Source of the DNA: Sva-07 sp963710625
GTDB taxonomy: Bacteria; Actinomycetota; Acidimicrobiia; Acidimicrobiales; Ilumatobacteraceae
Length of the DNA: 64,000 nt
Reading direction: 5' to 3'
Assembly (NCBI GenBank): GCA_963710625.1
Contig: CAVQBG010000022.1
Location: 124,001-188,000 of the forward strand
The notes below the pieces were generated by a model. It was given only the letters and a program-made list of their open reading frames with translations. It did no database searches and was not told the DNA's origin. A program made the translations under genes and the position numbers. Shown here piece after piece: positions 16,761 to 25,429 of this stretch (its first letter is position 1; every line of letters starts with the position of its first letter).

Positions 16761-17867
16761 ATGAGGATCGCCGTCGTCAGCCCTTACAGCCTCACCGTGC
16801 CGGGCGGGGTCCAGGCCCAGGTGCTCGGGCTGGCACGCGAGCTGCGTCGGCGTGGTCACGAGGCCCGCGTGCTCGGACCCTGCGACGGGCCGCCGCCGGA
16901 GAGCTTCATCACGCCGCTGGGCGACTCGTTGCCGCTGTCGGCGAACGGCTCGGTTGCGCCCATCGCCCCCGATCCGTCCGCGGCGTTGCGGACGCTGCGG
17001 GTGCTCAACGACGAGCAGTTCGACGTCATCCACCTCCACGAACCGTTGGCGCCGGGCCCGACCTCGACGGCGCTGATGGTGCACCGGGCGCCCACGGTGG
17101 GGACGTTCCACGCCGCCGGCACCTCGGCGAGCTACCGGATCCTGCAGCCTGCGCTCACCCGGCTGATCAGGCGCATCGATCGCAAGGTCGTGGTGTCGAA
17201 GGACGCCCTTGCGTTGGTGCAGGGGCACCTCGGAGGTCACTACGACGTGCTGTTCAACGGTGTCGAACTCGACCAGATCCGAGCGGTGGAGCCGTGGCCG
17301 AGGCCCGACGGAGGTCAGCCGGTCGTGTTCTTCTGCGGACGCCACGAGGAGCGCAAGGGCCTGCGTGTGCTCGTCGAGGCCGTGCAGTCGAGAGATCTTC
17401 CGGTGACGGTGTGGATCGGCAGCGACGGGCCCGACACGGCTGACCTCACCCAGCGCACCGCCGGCGATCACCGCTTCCAGTGGCTCGGCCGTGTCACCGA
17501 CGAGGAGAAGTTCGCCCGCCTCCGCGCCGCCGATGTCTTCTGTGCCCCGTCCTTGCACGGCGAGTCGTTCGGGGTGGTGTTGATCGAGGCGATGGCGGCC
17601 GGCACCGCCGTGGTGGCGAGTTCGCTCGACGGCTACCGCAACGTCGCCACCGCTGGCGTCGACTCGTTGCTGGTCGAGCCGGGTGATGCGGTCGCGCTCG
17701 GCGAAGCGCTTGCCCGGGTGATCGACGACCATGCACTGTCGGACCGGCTGAGAGCGGCCGGCGACGAACGCGCCGAGGGGTTCGCGATGACCGCGCTCGC
17801 CGATCGCTACCTCGAGATCTACGCCGAGATCCTCGGGGCCCGGGCCGGGGCGTCGAGCCATCGCTGA
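16761..17867 (+). CDS. pimA: Phosphatidylinositol alpha-mannosyltransferase
   Basis: GT4 (GT-B fold) enzyme of 368 residues adding the first mannose from GDP-mannose to phosphatidylinositol on the cytoplasmic leaflet. The N-terminal loop PYSLTVPGGVQAQVLGLAR, HLHEPLAPGPTS, the sugar-nucleotide segment CGRHEERKGLRVLVEAV, and the E-X7-E motif in GESFGVVLIEAMAAGTAVVA are all present. Together with pgsA and patA nearby it gives a full route to acylated PIM1. The product GT family is firm; assignment as PimA rests on synteny and the conserved loop. Confidence 0.9.
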   Translation: MRIAVVSPYSLTVPGGVQAQVLGLARELRRRGHEARVLGPCDGPPPESFITPLGDSLPLSANGSVAPIAPDPSAALRTLRVLNDEQFDVIHLHEPLAPGPTSTALMVHRAPTVGTFHAAGTSASYRILQPALTRLIRRIDRKVVVSKDALALVQGHLGGHYDVLFNGVELDQIRAVEPWPRPDGGQPVVFFCGRHEERKGLRVLVEAVQSRDLPVTVWIGSDGPDTADLTQRTAGDHRFQWLGRVTDEEKFARLRAADVFCAPSLHGESFGVVLIEAMAAGTAVVASSLDGYRNVATAGVDSLLVEPGDAVALGEALARVIDDHALSDRLRAAGDERAEGFAMTALADRYLEIYAEILGARAGASSHR

Positions 17868-17886
17868 CTGATCCCCGGTGGCGCCG

Positions 17887-17892
17887 TACACT
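17887..17892 (+). promoter_or_regulatory. -10 element for lemA
   Basis: TACACT, 7 bases before the lemA ATG at 17900. There is no Shine-Dalgarno sequence in the 32-base gap after pimA. Confidence 0.55.
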
Positions 17893-17899
17893 GCGTCGA

Positions 17900-18454
17900 A
17901 TGCTCCCCGTCATCATCGTGATCATCGTCGTGGTGGTCCTGGTGCTGGTCGTGATCGCGTTGTACAACGGTCTCGTCAGATCCCGCAACCAGGTCGAGAA
18001 CGCCTGGTCGCAGATCGACGTCCAACTGAAGCGTCGTATCGACCTCATCCCGAACCTCGTCGAAACCGTCAAGGGCTACGCAGCCCACGAGCGCGAAACG
18101 CTCGCCGCCGTCGTCGAGGCTCGCAACGCCGCCATCGCCGCACCCGACACCCCCAAGGCGCAGGCCGCCGCCGACGGCGTGCTCACCGGGGCCCTTCGTC
18201 AGCTCTTCGCGCTGAGCGAGGCCTACCCCGACCTCAAGGCGAACCAGAACTTCCTCGCTCTGCAGGAGGAGCTGACCGCCACCGAGGGGCGCGTCGCGTA
18301 CGCCCGCCAGTTCTACAACGACAGCGTGCTCACCTACGACAACAAGCTCGAGTCGTTCCCGACGGTGATCATCGCCAAGATGTTCAACTTCGAGGCACGC
18401 GACTACTTCGAGGCCGACGAGCAGGCTCGCACCGTTCCGACCGTCGAGTTCTGA
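17900..18454 (+). CDS. lemA: LemA family protein
   Basis: 184-residue protein with one N-terminal membrane helix (residues 2-22, IVIIVVVVLVLVVIALYNGL). A coiled-coil-rich domain follows with the family blocks LVRSRNQVENAWSQIDVQLK, RRIDLIPNLVETVKGYAAHE and YARQFYNDSVLTYDNKLESF. LemA proteins are of unclear biochemical function. A LemA-HtpX pair, as here with a 9-base gap, recurs in many genomes and hints at membrane protein quality control. Confidence 0.93.
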   Translation: MLPVIIVIIVVVVLVLVVIALYNGLVRSRNQVENAWSQIDVQLKRRIDLIPNLVETVKGYAAHERETLAAVVEARNAAIAAPDTPKAQAAADGVLTGALRQLFALSEAYPDLKANQNFLALQEELTATEGRVAYARQFYNDSVLTYDNKLESFPTVIIAKMFNFEARDYFEADEQARTVPTVEF

Positions 18455-18463
18455 CCCCACACG

Positions 18464-19369
18464 ATGTTCGAACTCATTCGATCGAACAAGCGGCGAAGCG
18501 CGGCCCTGATCGTCGTGTTCATCCTCGTCGTCGGCCTCGTTGGGTTCGCCATCGGTGTCGTCGTCGGCAATGGCATCGCGTTCACGGTGGCGGCACTCGT
18601 GATCAGCGCGATCATCGCATTCGCCTCCTACTGGAAGGCCGACAAGATCGCGTTGTCGGTGAGCCGTGCCCGTCCCGCGCCACCCGAGCAGTACCAGCGA
18701 CTCCACAACCTCGTCGAGGGCCTCTGCATCGCAGGTGGGCTGCCGAAGCCCGGCGTCTACGTCATCGATGATCCGGCCCCGAACGCGTTCGCCACCGGCA
18801 GGAACCCCAATCACGCGGCGATCGCCGTCACCACCGGGCTGCTCGAGAAGATGAACCGGGTCGAACTCGAAGGCGTGGTCGCCCACGAACTGAGCCACAT
18901 CCGCAACTACGACATCCTGGTGTCGACCCTGGCGGTCACGATGGTGGGAGCCGTCGCGCTGATGACCGACCTGGCGATCCGCACGATGTGGTGGAACGGC
19001 GGCCGCGTGGCCCGCAACGGCGACCGCAACAACGGCAACAACCCGCTGGCCTGGATCGGGATCGTGCTGCTGATCATCGCCCCGATCGTGGCCAAACTGA
19101 TGCAGGCCACGATCTCGCGACGACGCGAAACCCTCGCCGATGTGAGCGCCTGCCAACTCACGCGGTACCCGCCCGGACTGATCTCTGCTCTGGAGAAGCT
19201 GAAGGCAGACACGACGGTGACGCATTCGGCGTCCACCGCTACGGCACACTTGTGGATCGAGCAGCCCATGAGCGGTGTCGGCGACGACGGCAAGCTGGGC
19301 GGCATCCACCGAATGTTCGACACCCACCCCCCGCTCGACGAGCGGATTGCCCTCCTGAGAGAACTCTGA
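18464..19369 (+). CDS. htpX: Membrane zinc metalloprotease HtpX
   Basis: M48 family protease (301 residues) that degrades misfolded membrane proteins. Two hydrophobic segments near the N-terminus are followed by the zinc site VVAHELSHIRNYD (HEXXH near residue 142). Another hydrophobic hairpin (GIVLLIIAPIVAKLM) and the downstream Glu in RRRETLADVSACQLTRYPPG come next. MFDTHPPLDERIALL closes the protein in the family style. Its stop overlaps the next ATG (TGATG). Confidence 0.95.
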   Translation: MFELIRSNKRRSAALIVVFILVVGLVGFAIGVVVGNGIAFTVAALVISAIIAFASYWKADKIALSVSRARPAPPEQYQRLHNLVEGLCIAGGLPKPGVYVIDDPAPNAFATGRNPNHAAIAVTTGLLEKMNRVELEGVVAHELSHIRNYDILVSTLAVTMVGAVALMTDLAIRTMWWNGGRVARNGDRNNGNNPLAWIGIVLLIIAPIVAKLMQATISRRRETLADVSACQLTRYPPGLISALEKLKADTTVTHSASTATAHLWIEQPMSGVGDDGKLGGIHRMFDTHPPLDERIALLREL

Positions 19370-20469
19370 TGAAACCCTTCCGCCCGTTCGTTGCACTCAC
19401 CGCTCTCGCGCTGGTCGCGGCCGCCTGTGGCGGTGGTGGCGGTGGCGAGGCCTCCACCACCACCAGCTCGACGTCCACGACGTCCACGACGGTCAAGGCG
19501 ACCACCACCACGTCGTCGACGTCCACGACGTCCACGACGCTGCCGCCGACGATCCGCCAGCCCCTCACCGGCGAACCGCTCGAGAGCGAGGACGAGATCC
19601 TCCAGCGCGCGGCGCTCGTCGCCAAGATCGACAACAACGCCGCCGCGGTGCCCAACCACAGCGGCCTCGCGGTGGCCGACATCGTGTTCGAGGAGGTCGT
19701 CGAGGGCCGCACGACGCGCTTCGCCGCGGTGTTCCATTCGCAGAGCTCCGACCCGATCGGCCCGATTCGTTCGGGACGCACCCAGGACATCGACCTGTTC
19801 ACGTCGTTCAACGCACCGCTGTTCGTCTGGAGCGGTGGCAACCCCAACGTCACTCGTTTGATCAACGAATCGCAACTGATCAACATGGGGCCGAGCGTGG
19901 CCGGCGGGTACTACCGCGGGCCGGGCGGCGCCCCGCACAACCTGTACACGAGCACCGACAACATCTGGCTCCAGACCCCACCAGACCAGCCGGGGCCGCC
20001 GCTGCAGCAGTACCAGTACCTCGACGAGGGCGAGGCCGTCGACGGTGAGCCGACCGCCGGCGTCAAGGTGCGCGTCGGCAGCGAGAACATCGAGTGGACG
20101 TGGAACGCCGAGACGATGAAGTTCGACCGTTCGCAACGCGGTCGCGCCCACGAGGACAAGCTCTTCGGTCGGATCGGGGCGACCAACGTCGTGATCATGG
20201 GCGTCGAGTACGGCCGCAGCGTCGCCGACTCGCGCAGCCCGGAAGCGCAGACGATCGGCGAAGGCCCGATCTGGGTGTTCACCGACGGCCAGGTCCGCGA
20301 GGGCACGTGGAAGCGTGAGTTCAACCTCTTCGCCATCGAGTTCTTCACCCCTGAAGGCACGCCGATGAAGCTGCAGCCGGGCAACACATGGATCGAACTC
20401 GCCGACATCGCCGACGTCGGCGGTGACGCCGGTGGCGTCCAGGTGCTGCCGACCACACCGTCGCCGTGA
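19369..20469 (+). CDS. DUF3048 lipoprotein
   Basis: 366-residue exported lipoprotein. The signal peptide LTALALVAAAC gives a lipobox with Cys22. A Ser/Thr linker (residues 28-62) is encoded by a duplicated DNA segment, and the DUF3048 domain follows (RQPLTGEPLESE, then LVAKIDNNAAAVPNHSGLA and FHSQSSDPIGPIRSGRTQD). The family is found in Gram-positive cell surfaces and related to YerB; no enzymatic role is established. Overlap with htpX points to co-expression. Confidence 0.9.
   Translation: MKPFRPFVALTALALVAAACGGGGGGEASTTTSSTSTTSTTVKATTTTSSTSTTSTTLPPTIRQPLTGEPLESEDEILQRAALVAKIDNNAAAVPNHSGLAVADIVFEEVVEGRTTRFAAVFHSQSSDPIGPIRSGRTQDIDLFTSFNAPLFVWSGGNPNVTRLINESQLINMGPSVAGGYYRGPGGAPHNLYTSTDNIWLQTPPDQPGPPLQQYQYLDEGEAVDGEPTAGVKVRVGSENIEWTWNAETMKFDRSQRGRAHEDKLFGRIGATNVVIMGVEYGRSVADSRSPEAQTIGEGPIWVFTDGQVREGTWKREFNLFAIEFFTPEGTPMKLQPGNTWIELADIADVGGDAGGVQVLPTTPSP
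19468..19539 (+). repeat. Perfect 24-bp direct repeat coding for the Ser/Thr linker
   Basis: The 24 bases at 19468-19491 recur exactly at 19516-19539, 24 bases apart. The unit itself contains tandem CCACGACGT-like words. It encodes STSTTSTT in the linker behind the lipoprotein anchor, so the length of the linker could vary by slippage or recombination. Confidence 0.85.
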
Positions 20470-20509
20470 TCGGCCTCGACCTCCACTGCGTGAACGGCGG
20501 CGACGAAAG

Positions 20510-20515
20510 TACGCT
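20510..20515 (+). promoter_or_regulatory. -10 element for pdxS
   Basis: TACGCT, 6 bases before the pdxS ATG at 20522, with no ribosome binding site between them. Confidence 0.55.
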
Positions 20516-20521
20516 GTCGGC

Positions 20522-21409
20522 ATGACTTCGATCCGTAGCACCGGCACGTTCCCCGTCAAGCGGGGACTCGCGGAGATGATGAAGGGCGGCGTCATCATGG
20601 ACGTCGTCACTCCTGGCCAGGCCAAGGTGGCCGAGGACGCCGGCGCAGTTGCCGTCATGGCCCTCGAGCGCGTGCCTGCCGACATCCGCCGTGACGGCGG
20701 TGTCGCCCGGATGAGCGATCCCGAGATGATCGAGGGCATCAAGGCCGCCGTGTCGATCCCGGTGATGGCGAAGGCGCGCATCGGCCACTTCGTCGAGGCC
20801 CAGATCCTCCAGGCGTTGGGCGTCGACTTCGTCGACGAGTCCGAGGTGCTCACGCCCGCCGACGAGGCGCACCACATCGACAAGTTCGCATTCGACGTGC
20901 CGTTCGTGTGCGGTGCTACCAACCTCGGCGAGGCGCTGCGGCGCATCTCCGAGGGTGCTGCGATGATCCGCTCCAAGGGCGAGGCCGGCACCGGCAACGT
21001 CGTCGAAGCGGTCCGTCACCTGCGCTCGATCATCGGCGACATCAAGAAGATCACCCAGGCCGACCAGGCGGAGCTGTTCGAGTGGGCCAAGCGCCTCCAG
21101 GCACCACTGCCGCTCGTCCAGGAGATCGCCGAGACGGGCAAGCTCCAGGTGCCGCTGTTCTGCGCCGGTGGGCTCGCGACGCCGGCCGACGCCGCGCTGG
21201 CGATGCAGTTGGGCGCCGAGGCCGTGTTCGTCGGTTCGGGCATCTTCAAGTCCGAGGATCCGTCGCCACGCGCGAAGGCGATCGTCGAGGCGACGACGCA
21301 CTTCAACGACCCCGACATCCTGGCGAAGGTCAGCCGCGGCCTCGGAGCCCCGATGACCGGCATCGAGATGGACGAGGTCAATCAGCGATATGCCGATCGG
21401 GGTTGGTGA
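20522..21409 (+). CDS. pdxS: Pyridoxal 5'-phosphate synthase subunit PdxS
   Basis: Synthase half of the two-protein PLP synthase. It condenses ribose 5-phosphate, glyceraldehyde 3-phosphate and ammonia in a (beta/alpha)8 barrel. The 295 residues include GGVIMDVVTPGQAKVAEDAG with the catalytic first Lys region, IPVMAKARIGHFVEAQIL, and the phosphate loop RSKGEAGTGN. FCAGGLATPADAALAMQLGA and EAVFVGSGIFKSEDP follow. Length and motifs are full. It overlaps pdxT by 20 bases, giving stoichiometric expression of the complex. Confidence 0.98.
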   Translation: MTSIRSTGTFPVKRGLAEMMKGGVIMDVVTPGQAKVAEDAGAVAVMALERVPADIRRDGGVARMSDPEMIEGIKAAVSIPVMAKARIGHFVEAQILQALGVDFVDESEVLTPADEAHHIDKFAFDVPFVCGATNLGEALRRISEGAAMIRSKGEAGTGNVVEAVRHLRSIIGDIKKITQADQAELFEWAKRLQAPLPLVQEIAETGKLQVPLFCAGGLATPADAALAMQLGAEAVFVGSGIFKSEDPSPRAKAIVEATTHFNDPDILAKVSRGLGAPMTGIEMDEVNQRYADRGW

Positions 21410-21998
21410 GCCGAACCCGCACGGACACGGGCCGATCGTCGGCGTCCTCGCGCTCCAGGGTGCGTTCGAGGTGCACCAGCAACGCCTGCACCATCTCGGC
21501 GTCCGGGCTCCGCTGATCCGTACACCGCGCGAACTCGAAACCGTCGATGCGCTCGTCCTGCCGGGTGGGGAGAGCACGACGATGTCGAGGCTGTTGACGA
21601 CGAGCGGGTTGTTCGATCACGTCAAGGGCCGGCTCGGCGACGGCATGCCGGTGTTCGGGACGTGTGCGGGGATGATCCTGTGTGCGACCGACGTGCTCGA
21701 TGCCCGTGCCGACCAGCGGGGATTCGATCTGATCGACCTGACCGTGCGTCGCAACGGCTACGGGCGCCAGCTCGACAGCTTCGAGGCCGACCTGGAGGTC
21801 GAGGGGCTCGAGACCCCGTTCCATGCCGTGTTCATCCGTGCGCCGTTGGTCGAGCGGGTTGGTGAGGGGGTCGAGGTGCTGGCCAGGCACGACGGTGTGC
21901 CTGTTCTCGTTCGCAGCGGACCTTGTACGGTGGCGGCGTTCCATCCCGAACTCACCGACGACGCTCGGTTGCATCAGCTCTTTCTCGAGCACTTGTGA
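21390..21998 (+). CDS. pdxT: Pyridoxal 5'-phosphate synthase glutaminase subunit PdxT
   Basis: Class I glutamine amidotransferase (202 residues) that feeds ammonia to PdxS. GVLALQGAFEVHQQRL is the family N-terminus and LPGGESTTM holds the oxyanion region. The nucleophile Cys is in FGTCAGMIL, and the His-Glu pair is in FHPELTDD. The first ~15 residues (MPIGVGEPNPHGHGP) before the family start are extra and come from the overlap with pdxS. A start nearer 21430 cannot be excluded. Confidence 0.96.
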   Translation: MPIGVGEPNPHGHGPIVGVLALQGAFEVHQQRLHHLGVRAPLIRTPRELETVDALVLPGGESTTMSRLLTTSGLFDHVKGRLGDGMPVFGTCAGMILCATDVLDARADQRGFDLIDLTVRRNGYGRQLDSFEADLEVEGLETPFHAVFIRAPLVERVGEGVEVLARHDGVPVLVRSGPCTVAAFHPELTDDARLHQLFLEHL

Positions 21999-22025
21999 TC
22001 CGTCAGCCGACCTGAAAGAGACGAC

Positions 22026-22775
22026 ATGTCCGGCCACTCCAAATGGGCAACGATCAAGCACAAGAAGGGCGCCGCGGACAAGGCGCGCGGCAAGCTCTTC
22101 GCCAAGCTCGCCCGACAGATCGAGGTGTCGGCGAAGAGCGGCGGTGACGTCGACTCCAATCCGACCCTGCGTACCGCGGTCCAGAAGGCGAAAGCCGCCC
22201 GCATGACCAACGATGCGATCGACCGCGCCATCAAGCGCGGGACCGGCGACGACGACGGTGGCACCTACGAGAGCATCATGTACGAGGGCTACGCGCCCGG
22301 CGGGGTGGCGCTGATGATCGACGTGCTCACCGACAACCGCAATCGCACGGGCGCGGAGATCCGAAACATCTTCTCCAAGCTCGGTGGTTCGATGGCCGAA
22401 CCGGGCGCAGTCGGCTGGCAGTTCCAGCGTCGAGGCGTGATCCTCACCGGTGAGGGCGTCGACGAGGACACGATCATGATGGCTGCGCTCGAAGCCGGTG
22501 CCGACGATGTGATCGCCGAGGCCGACGGTGCGTTCCGGGTGATGACCGACCCGTCGATCGTGTACGACGTGAAAGCGGCCCTCGACGAGTCCGGTATCGA
22601 GGTGATCTCGGCGGACTCCCCGATGGTCGCCGAGAACCTGGTGCCGGTCACCGACACCGCCGACGCGAAGGCGATCCTGCGCATCCTCGAGGCACTCGAG
22701 GACAACGACGACGTCCAGGACGTGTTCTCGAACTTCGACATGAGCGACGAGTTGATGGAGGTGGCGGCGTCGTGA
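22026..22775 (+). CDS. YebC/PmpR family translation or transcription regulator
   Basis: 249-residue protein of the YebC family, with the invariant MSGHSKWATIKHKKGAADKA at the start. RKLFAKLARQIEVS-like helices follow, then YEGYAPGGVALMIDVLTDNR and the acidic C-terminal domain. Family members have been described both as DNA-binding regulators and, more recently, as factors helping ribosomes at proline stretches. It lies directly upstream of bcp and ruvC, the common yebC-ruvC neighbourhood, and overlaps bcp by 4 bases. Confidence 0.96.
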   Translation: MSGHSKWATIKHKKGAADKARGKLFAKLARQIEVSAKSGGDVDSNPTLRTAVQKAKAARMTNDAIDRAIKRGTGDDDGGTYESIMYEGYAPGGVALMIDVLTDNRNRTGAEIRNIFSKLGGSMAEPGAVGWQFQRRGVILTGEGVDEDTIMMAALEAGADDVIAEADGAFRVMTDPSIVYDVKAALDESGIEVISADSPMVAENLVPVTDTADAKAILRILEALEDNDDVQDVFSNFDMSDELMEVAAS

Positions 22776-23227
22776 GTCTCGGAGTGGGTGATCCTGCGCC
22801 CGACTTCACGCTTCCCGGCACAGGAGGGCGCGAGTACACCCTCGCGGAGTTCCGCGGGCAGCCGGTGGTGCTCGTGTTCTATCCCGGCGACGACACCCCG
22901 GTCTGCACGAAACAGCTGAACAGCTACAACGACGATCTCGAACAGTTCAGCGAGATGCACGCCCAGGTGATCGGGATCTCGGCACAGGACGTCATGAGCC
23001 ACGATGCGTTCTCCGGCAAGCACGGGTTCGACTTCCCGCTGCTCGCCGACACCGACAAGACGGTCGCCGGCCTCTACGGGACGTTGGGCCCGATCGGATT
23101 CCCGCGTCGAAGCGTGTTCATCGTCGACGGTGACGGCGTCGTTCGCTACGCCCACCGTGCGATCGCCGGGCTGACGTTCCGGCCGGTGAAGGAACTGATC
23201 GGCGAGTTGGAGAAGATCACCACCTGA
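22772..23227 (+). CDS. bcp: Peroxiredoxin, Bcp/PrxQ type
   Basis: Thiol peroxidase of 151 residues reducing hydroperoxides. The N-terminus GDPAPDFTLPGTGG and the active site YPGDDTPVCTKQL give the peroxidatic Cys. It is the only Cys in the protein, so this would be a one-Cys enzyme relying on an outside thiol, possibly mycothiol given mshC at 7.2 kb (inference). GTG start within the yebC stop (GTGA). Confidence 0.93.
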   Translation: MSLGVGDPAPDFTLPGTGGREYTLAEFRGQPVVLVFYPGDDTPVCTKQLNSYNDDLEQFSEMHAQVIGISAQDVMSHDAFSGKHGFDFPLLADTDKTVAGLYGTLGPIGFPRRSVFIVDGDGVVRYAHRAIAGLTFRPVKELIGELEKITT

Positions 23228-23241
23228 TGTGGTCGCCGGGC

Positions 23242-23247
23242 TAAGGT
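23242..23247 (+). promoter_or_regulatory. -10 element for ruvC
   Basis: TAAGGT, 8 bases before GTG 23256. It supports that start over GTG 23229, which lies upstream of the hexamer. Confidence 0.45.
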
Positions 23248-23255
23248 ACGAACCT

Positions 23256-23810
23256 GTGTTCGTCAGCCCTGCCACCGATCGGTCGAACGACCGAACCTGC
23301 CGGGTGCTCGGCATCGACCCCGGGCTCACCCGATGCGGGTTCGCGGTCGTCGAGTCGCGTGGCCCGAGCAAGGCGGTCGCGGTGTCGCTCGGCGTGATCA
23401 CGACGCCACGTACCGACCCGTTGCCGCAACGCCTCGCCTCGCTACGCACCGAGTTCACCTCCCTGATCGCCGAGTTCGCTCCCGACGTCGTCGCCGTCGA
23501 GCAGGTGTTCTTCCAGGTCAATGTCCGTACGGCGATGAGTGTCGGTCAGGCGAGCGGACTGGCGCTCGCCGAGGCAGCACTCGCCGGGTGTGAGGTGGTG
23601 CAGTACACGCCCAACCAGGTGAAGGACACCGTGGCGGGTTGGGGCGGTGCCGACAAGGCCCAGGTCCAGAAGATGGTGCAGGCTCGTCTCGGGTTGAGCG
23701 CACTGCCGAGGCCAGCCGATGCCGCCGACGCCGCGGCCCTCGCGCTGTGTCACCTGGCGATGTCGCCGATGGGACGGCGCATCCGCGCGCAGACGGAGCG
23801 CAGCGCATGA
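23256..23810 (+). CDS. ruvC: Crossover junction endodeoxyribonuclease RuvC
   Basis: Resolves Holliday junctions by paired nicks, with RuvAB. The acidic residues are in VLGIDPGLTRCG (Asp), VVAVEQVFFQ (Glu) and PADAADAAALALCH (two Asp). The length is 184 residues from GTG 23256, which a TAAGGT hexamer supports; GTG 23229 would add nine residues. The N-terminal 14 residues before VLGIDPG are longer than usual. The ruvC stop overlaps the ruvA ATG, the normal ruvCAB order. Confidence 0.95.
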   Translation: MFVSPATDRSNDRTCRVLGIDPGLTRCGFAVVESRGPSKAVAVSLGVITTPRTDPLPQRLASLRTEFTSLIAEFAPDVVAVEQVFFQVNVRTAMSVGQASGLALAEAALAGCEVVQYTPNQVKDTVAGWGGADKAQVQKMVQARLGLSALPRPADAADAAALALCHLAMSPMGRRIRAQTERSA

Positions 23811-24393
23811 TCGGCTCCCTGCGCGGATCGGTGATCGAGCGCAACGTCGACGGCACGGTGCTCCTGGAGGTCAACGGAGTCGGCTACCTGGTCGCGGTGT
23901 CGACACGTGTGCTCGCCGAACTCGAGCCGGGCACGGCGGTGTTCCTGTACGTGCACCACCACATCCGGGAAGATGCGCAGACGTTGTACGGGTTCGCGTC
24001 GCGTGATGATCGCCAGACGTTCCAGGTGCTGATCAAGACCAACGGCATCGGTCCCGCGCTCGCGATGGCCATCCTGGCGACCCACCCGCCGGCAGCGCTG
24101 TTCGACGTCGTCGCGAACAACGACGTCGCGGCCCTGACACTCGTGCCGGGAGTGGGCAAGAAGACGGCCGAGCGCCTGATCGTCGAGTTACGCGACCGGC
24201 TGTCGGTGCCGATGCTCGACGGTGCAGGCGCGGGGGCTCTGCGTCGGCGGTCGCCGACGTGCGCGATGCCTTGGCCTCGCTCGGCTACGGCACCGACGAG
24301 ATCCGCGACGTGCTGCGCGAACTGCCGTCCGATGCCGACTCGGCGACGCTGTTGCGCGACGCGCTGAAGTCGTTGGGGGCGCGCCGTGCGTGA
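23807..24393 (+). CDS. ruvA: Holliday junction helicase subunit RuvA, frameshifted as sequenced
   Basis: DNA-binding subunit that loads RuvB on four-way junctions. Residues 1-140 are normal: MIGSLRGSVIERNVDGTVLL, the OB fold, and the two helix-hairpin-helix segments (TNGIGPALAMAIL and VPGVGKKTAERLIVEL). After GAGAGA the frame as given runs into Arg/Cys-rich nonsense to a stop at 24367. The correct C-terminal domain III, VADVRDALASLGYGTDEIRD through ALKSLGARRA, continues in the -1 frame to the stop at 24391-24393. One extra G in the run GGGGG at 24232-24236 would restore a 195-residue RuvA. The restored end overlaps the ruvB GTG at 24386, which argues that the repaired form is the true gene. 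Confidence 0.93.
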
Positions 24394-25429
24394 CGAGTTC
24401 CTCGATCCGGGCATCGGTGGTGACGACGACGTCATCGCCTCCGAGATCGAACTCGAGGCGGGACTCCGCCCTCGCGCGCTCGACGAGTTCGTCGGCCAGC
24501 GTGAACTCAAAGAGCACCTGCGCATCGTGCTCGAAGCGGCCCGAAGGCGCGAACAGCCCGTCGATCACCTGCTGTTCGCCGGGCCGCCCGGCCTCGGCAA
24601 GACGACGCTGGCCGGGATCGTGGCAACGGAGATGGGTGTGCATCTGCACGTCACCTCCGGCCCGGCGCTCGAGCGCGCCGGCGATCTCGCAGCGATCCTC
24701 ACCAAGCTCGAGGACGGCGACGTGCTGTTCATCGACGAGATCCATCGGTTGTCGCGTGCGGTCGAGGAGATCCTGTACCCGGCGATGGAGGACTTCCAGC
24801 TCGACATCGTCGTCGGCAAGGGGCCGGCGGCGTCCAGCATCCGTCTGACGATGCCGCCGTTCACGCTCGTGGGTGCAACCACCCGCACCGGCATGATCAC
24901 GGGTCCGTTGCGCGATCGGTTCGGCCTCGTTGCCCGACTCGACTACTACGACGACGAGGAGCTGCGCTCGATCGTCGAGCGGGCGGCGCGGATCCTCGAC
25001 GTGTCGATCGATCGCGACGGCGCCTGGGAGATCGCTCGTCGATCGCGGGGCACGCCGCGGATCGCCAACCGGCTGCTGCGCCGCGTGCGCGACTTCGCCG
25101 AGGTGCGCGCCGACGGCACGATCGACGCCGATGTCGCCCGCGACGGCCTCGCGCTGTTCGGGGTCGACGACCGTGGCCTCGACAAGGTCGACCGTGCGAT
25201 CCTCACGGCGCTGTGCACCCAGTTCAACGGTGGCCCGGTCGGGCTGTCGACGGTTGCGATCAGTGTCGGTGAGCAGCCCGAGACCGTCGAGGACGTCTAC
25301 GAACCGTTCCTGATCACGCAGGGCATGATCGCGCGGACGCCGCGGGGCCGCGTCGTCCTCGACGCCGCCTACGAGCACCTCGGCCTCGCGGCCCCGCGCC
25401 GTACGTCCGGCGCCAGCCTCTTCGACTGA
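24386..25429 (+). CDS. ruvB: Holliday junction branch migration ATPase RuvB
   Basis: Hexameric AAA+ motor (347 residues) for branch migration. LRPRALDEFVGQRELKEHLR is the family N-terminus. GPPGLGKTTLAGI is Walker A, DVLFIDEIHRLSRAVEE is Walker B, and GATTRTGMITGPLRDRFG holds sensor 1 and the arginine finger. A winged-helix domain follows. The GTG start overlaps the repaired end of ruvA by 8 bases. Confidence 0.98.
   Translation: MRDEFLDPGIGGDDDVIASEIELEAGLRPRALDEFVGQRELKEHLRIVLEAARRREQPVDHLLFAGPPGLGKTTLAGIVATEMGVHLHVTSGPALERAGDLAAILTKLEDGDVLFIDEIHRLSRAVEEILYPAMEDFQLDIVVGKGPAASSIRLTMPPFTLVGATTRTGMITGPLRDRFGLVARLDYYDDEELRSIVERAARILDVSIDRDGAWEIARRSRGTPRIANRLLRRVRDFAEVRADGTIDADVARDGLALFGVDDRGLDKVDRAILTALCTQFNGGPVGLSTVAISVGEQPETVEDVYEPFLITQGMIARTPRGRVVLDAAYEHLGLAAPRRTSGASLFD

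Noticed and set aside
19468..19539. Spaced 24-bp repeat as a CRISPR-like array
   Set aside because: Only two copies, in frame inside a lipoprotein linker, with coding function (Ser/Thr run).
24225..24245. Programmed -1 ribosomal frameshift in ruvA, like dnaX
   Set aside because: No classic slippery heptamer, no obvious stimulatory hairpin, and no known RuvA precedent; a one-base error or mutation in the G run is simpler. Kept only as an alternative.
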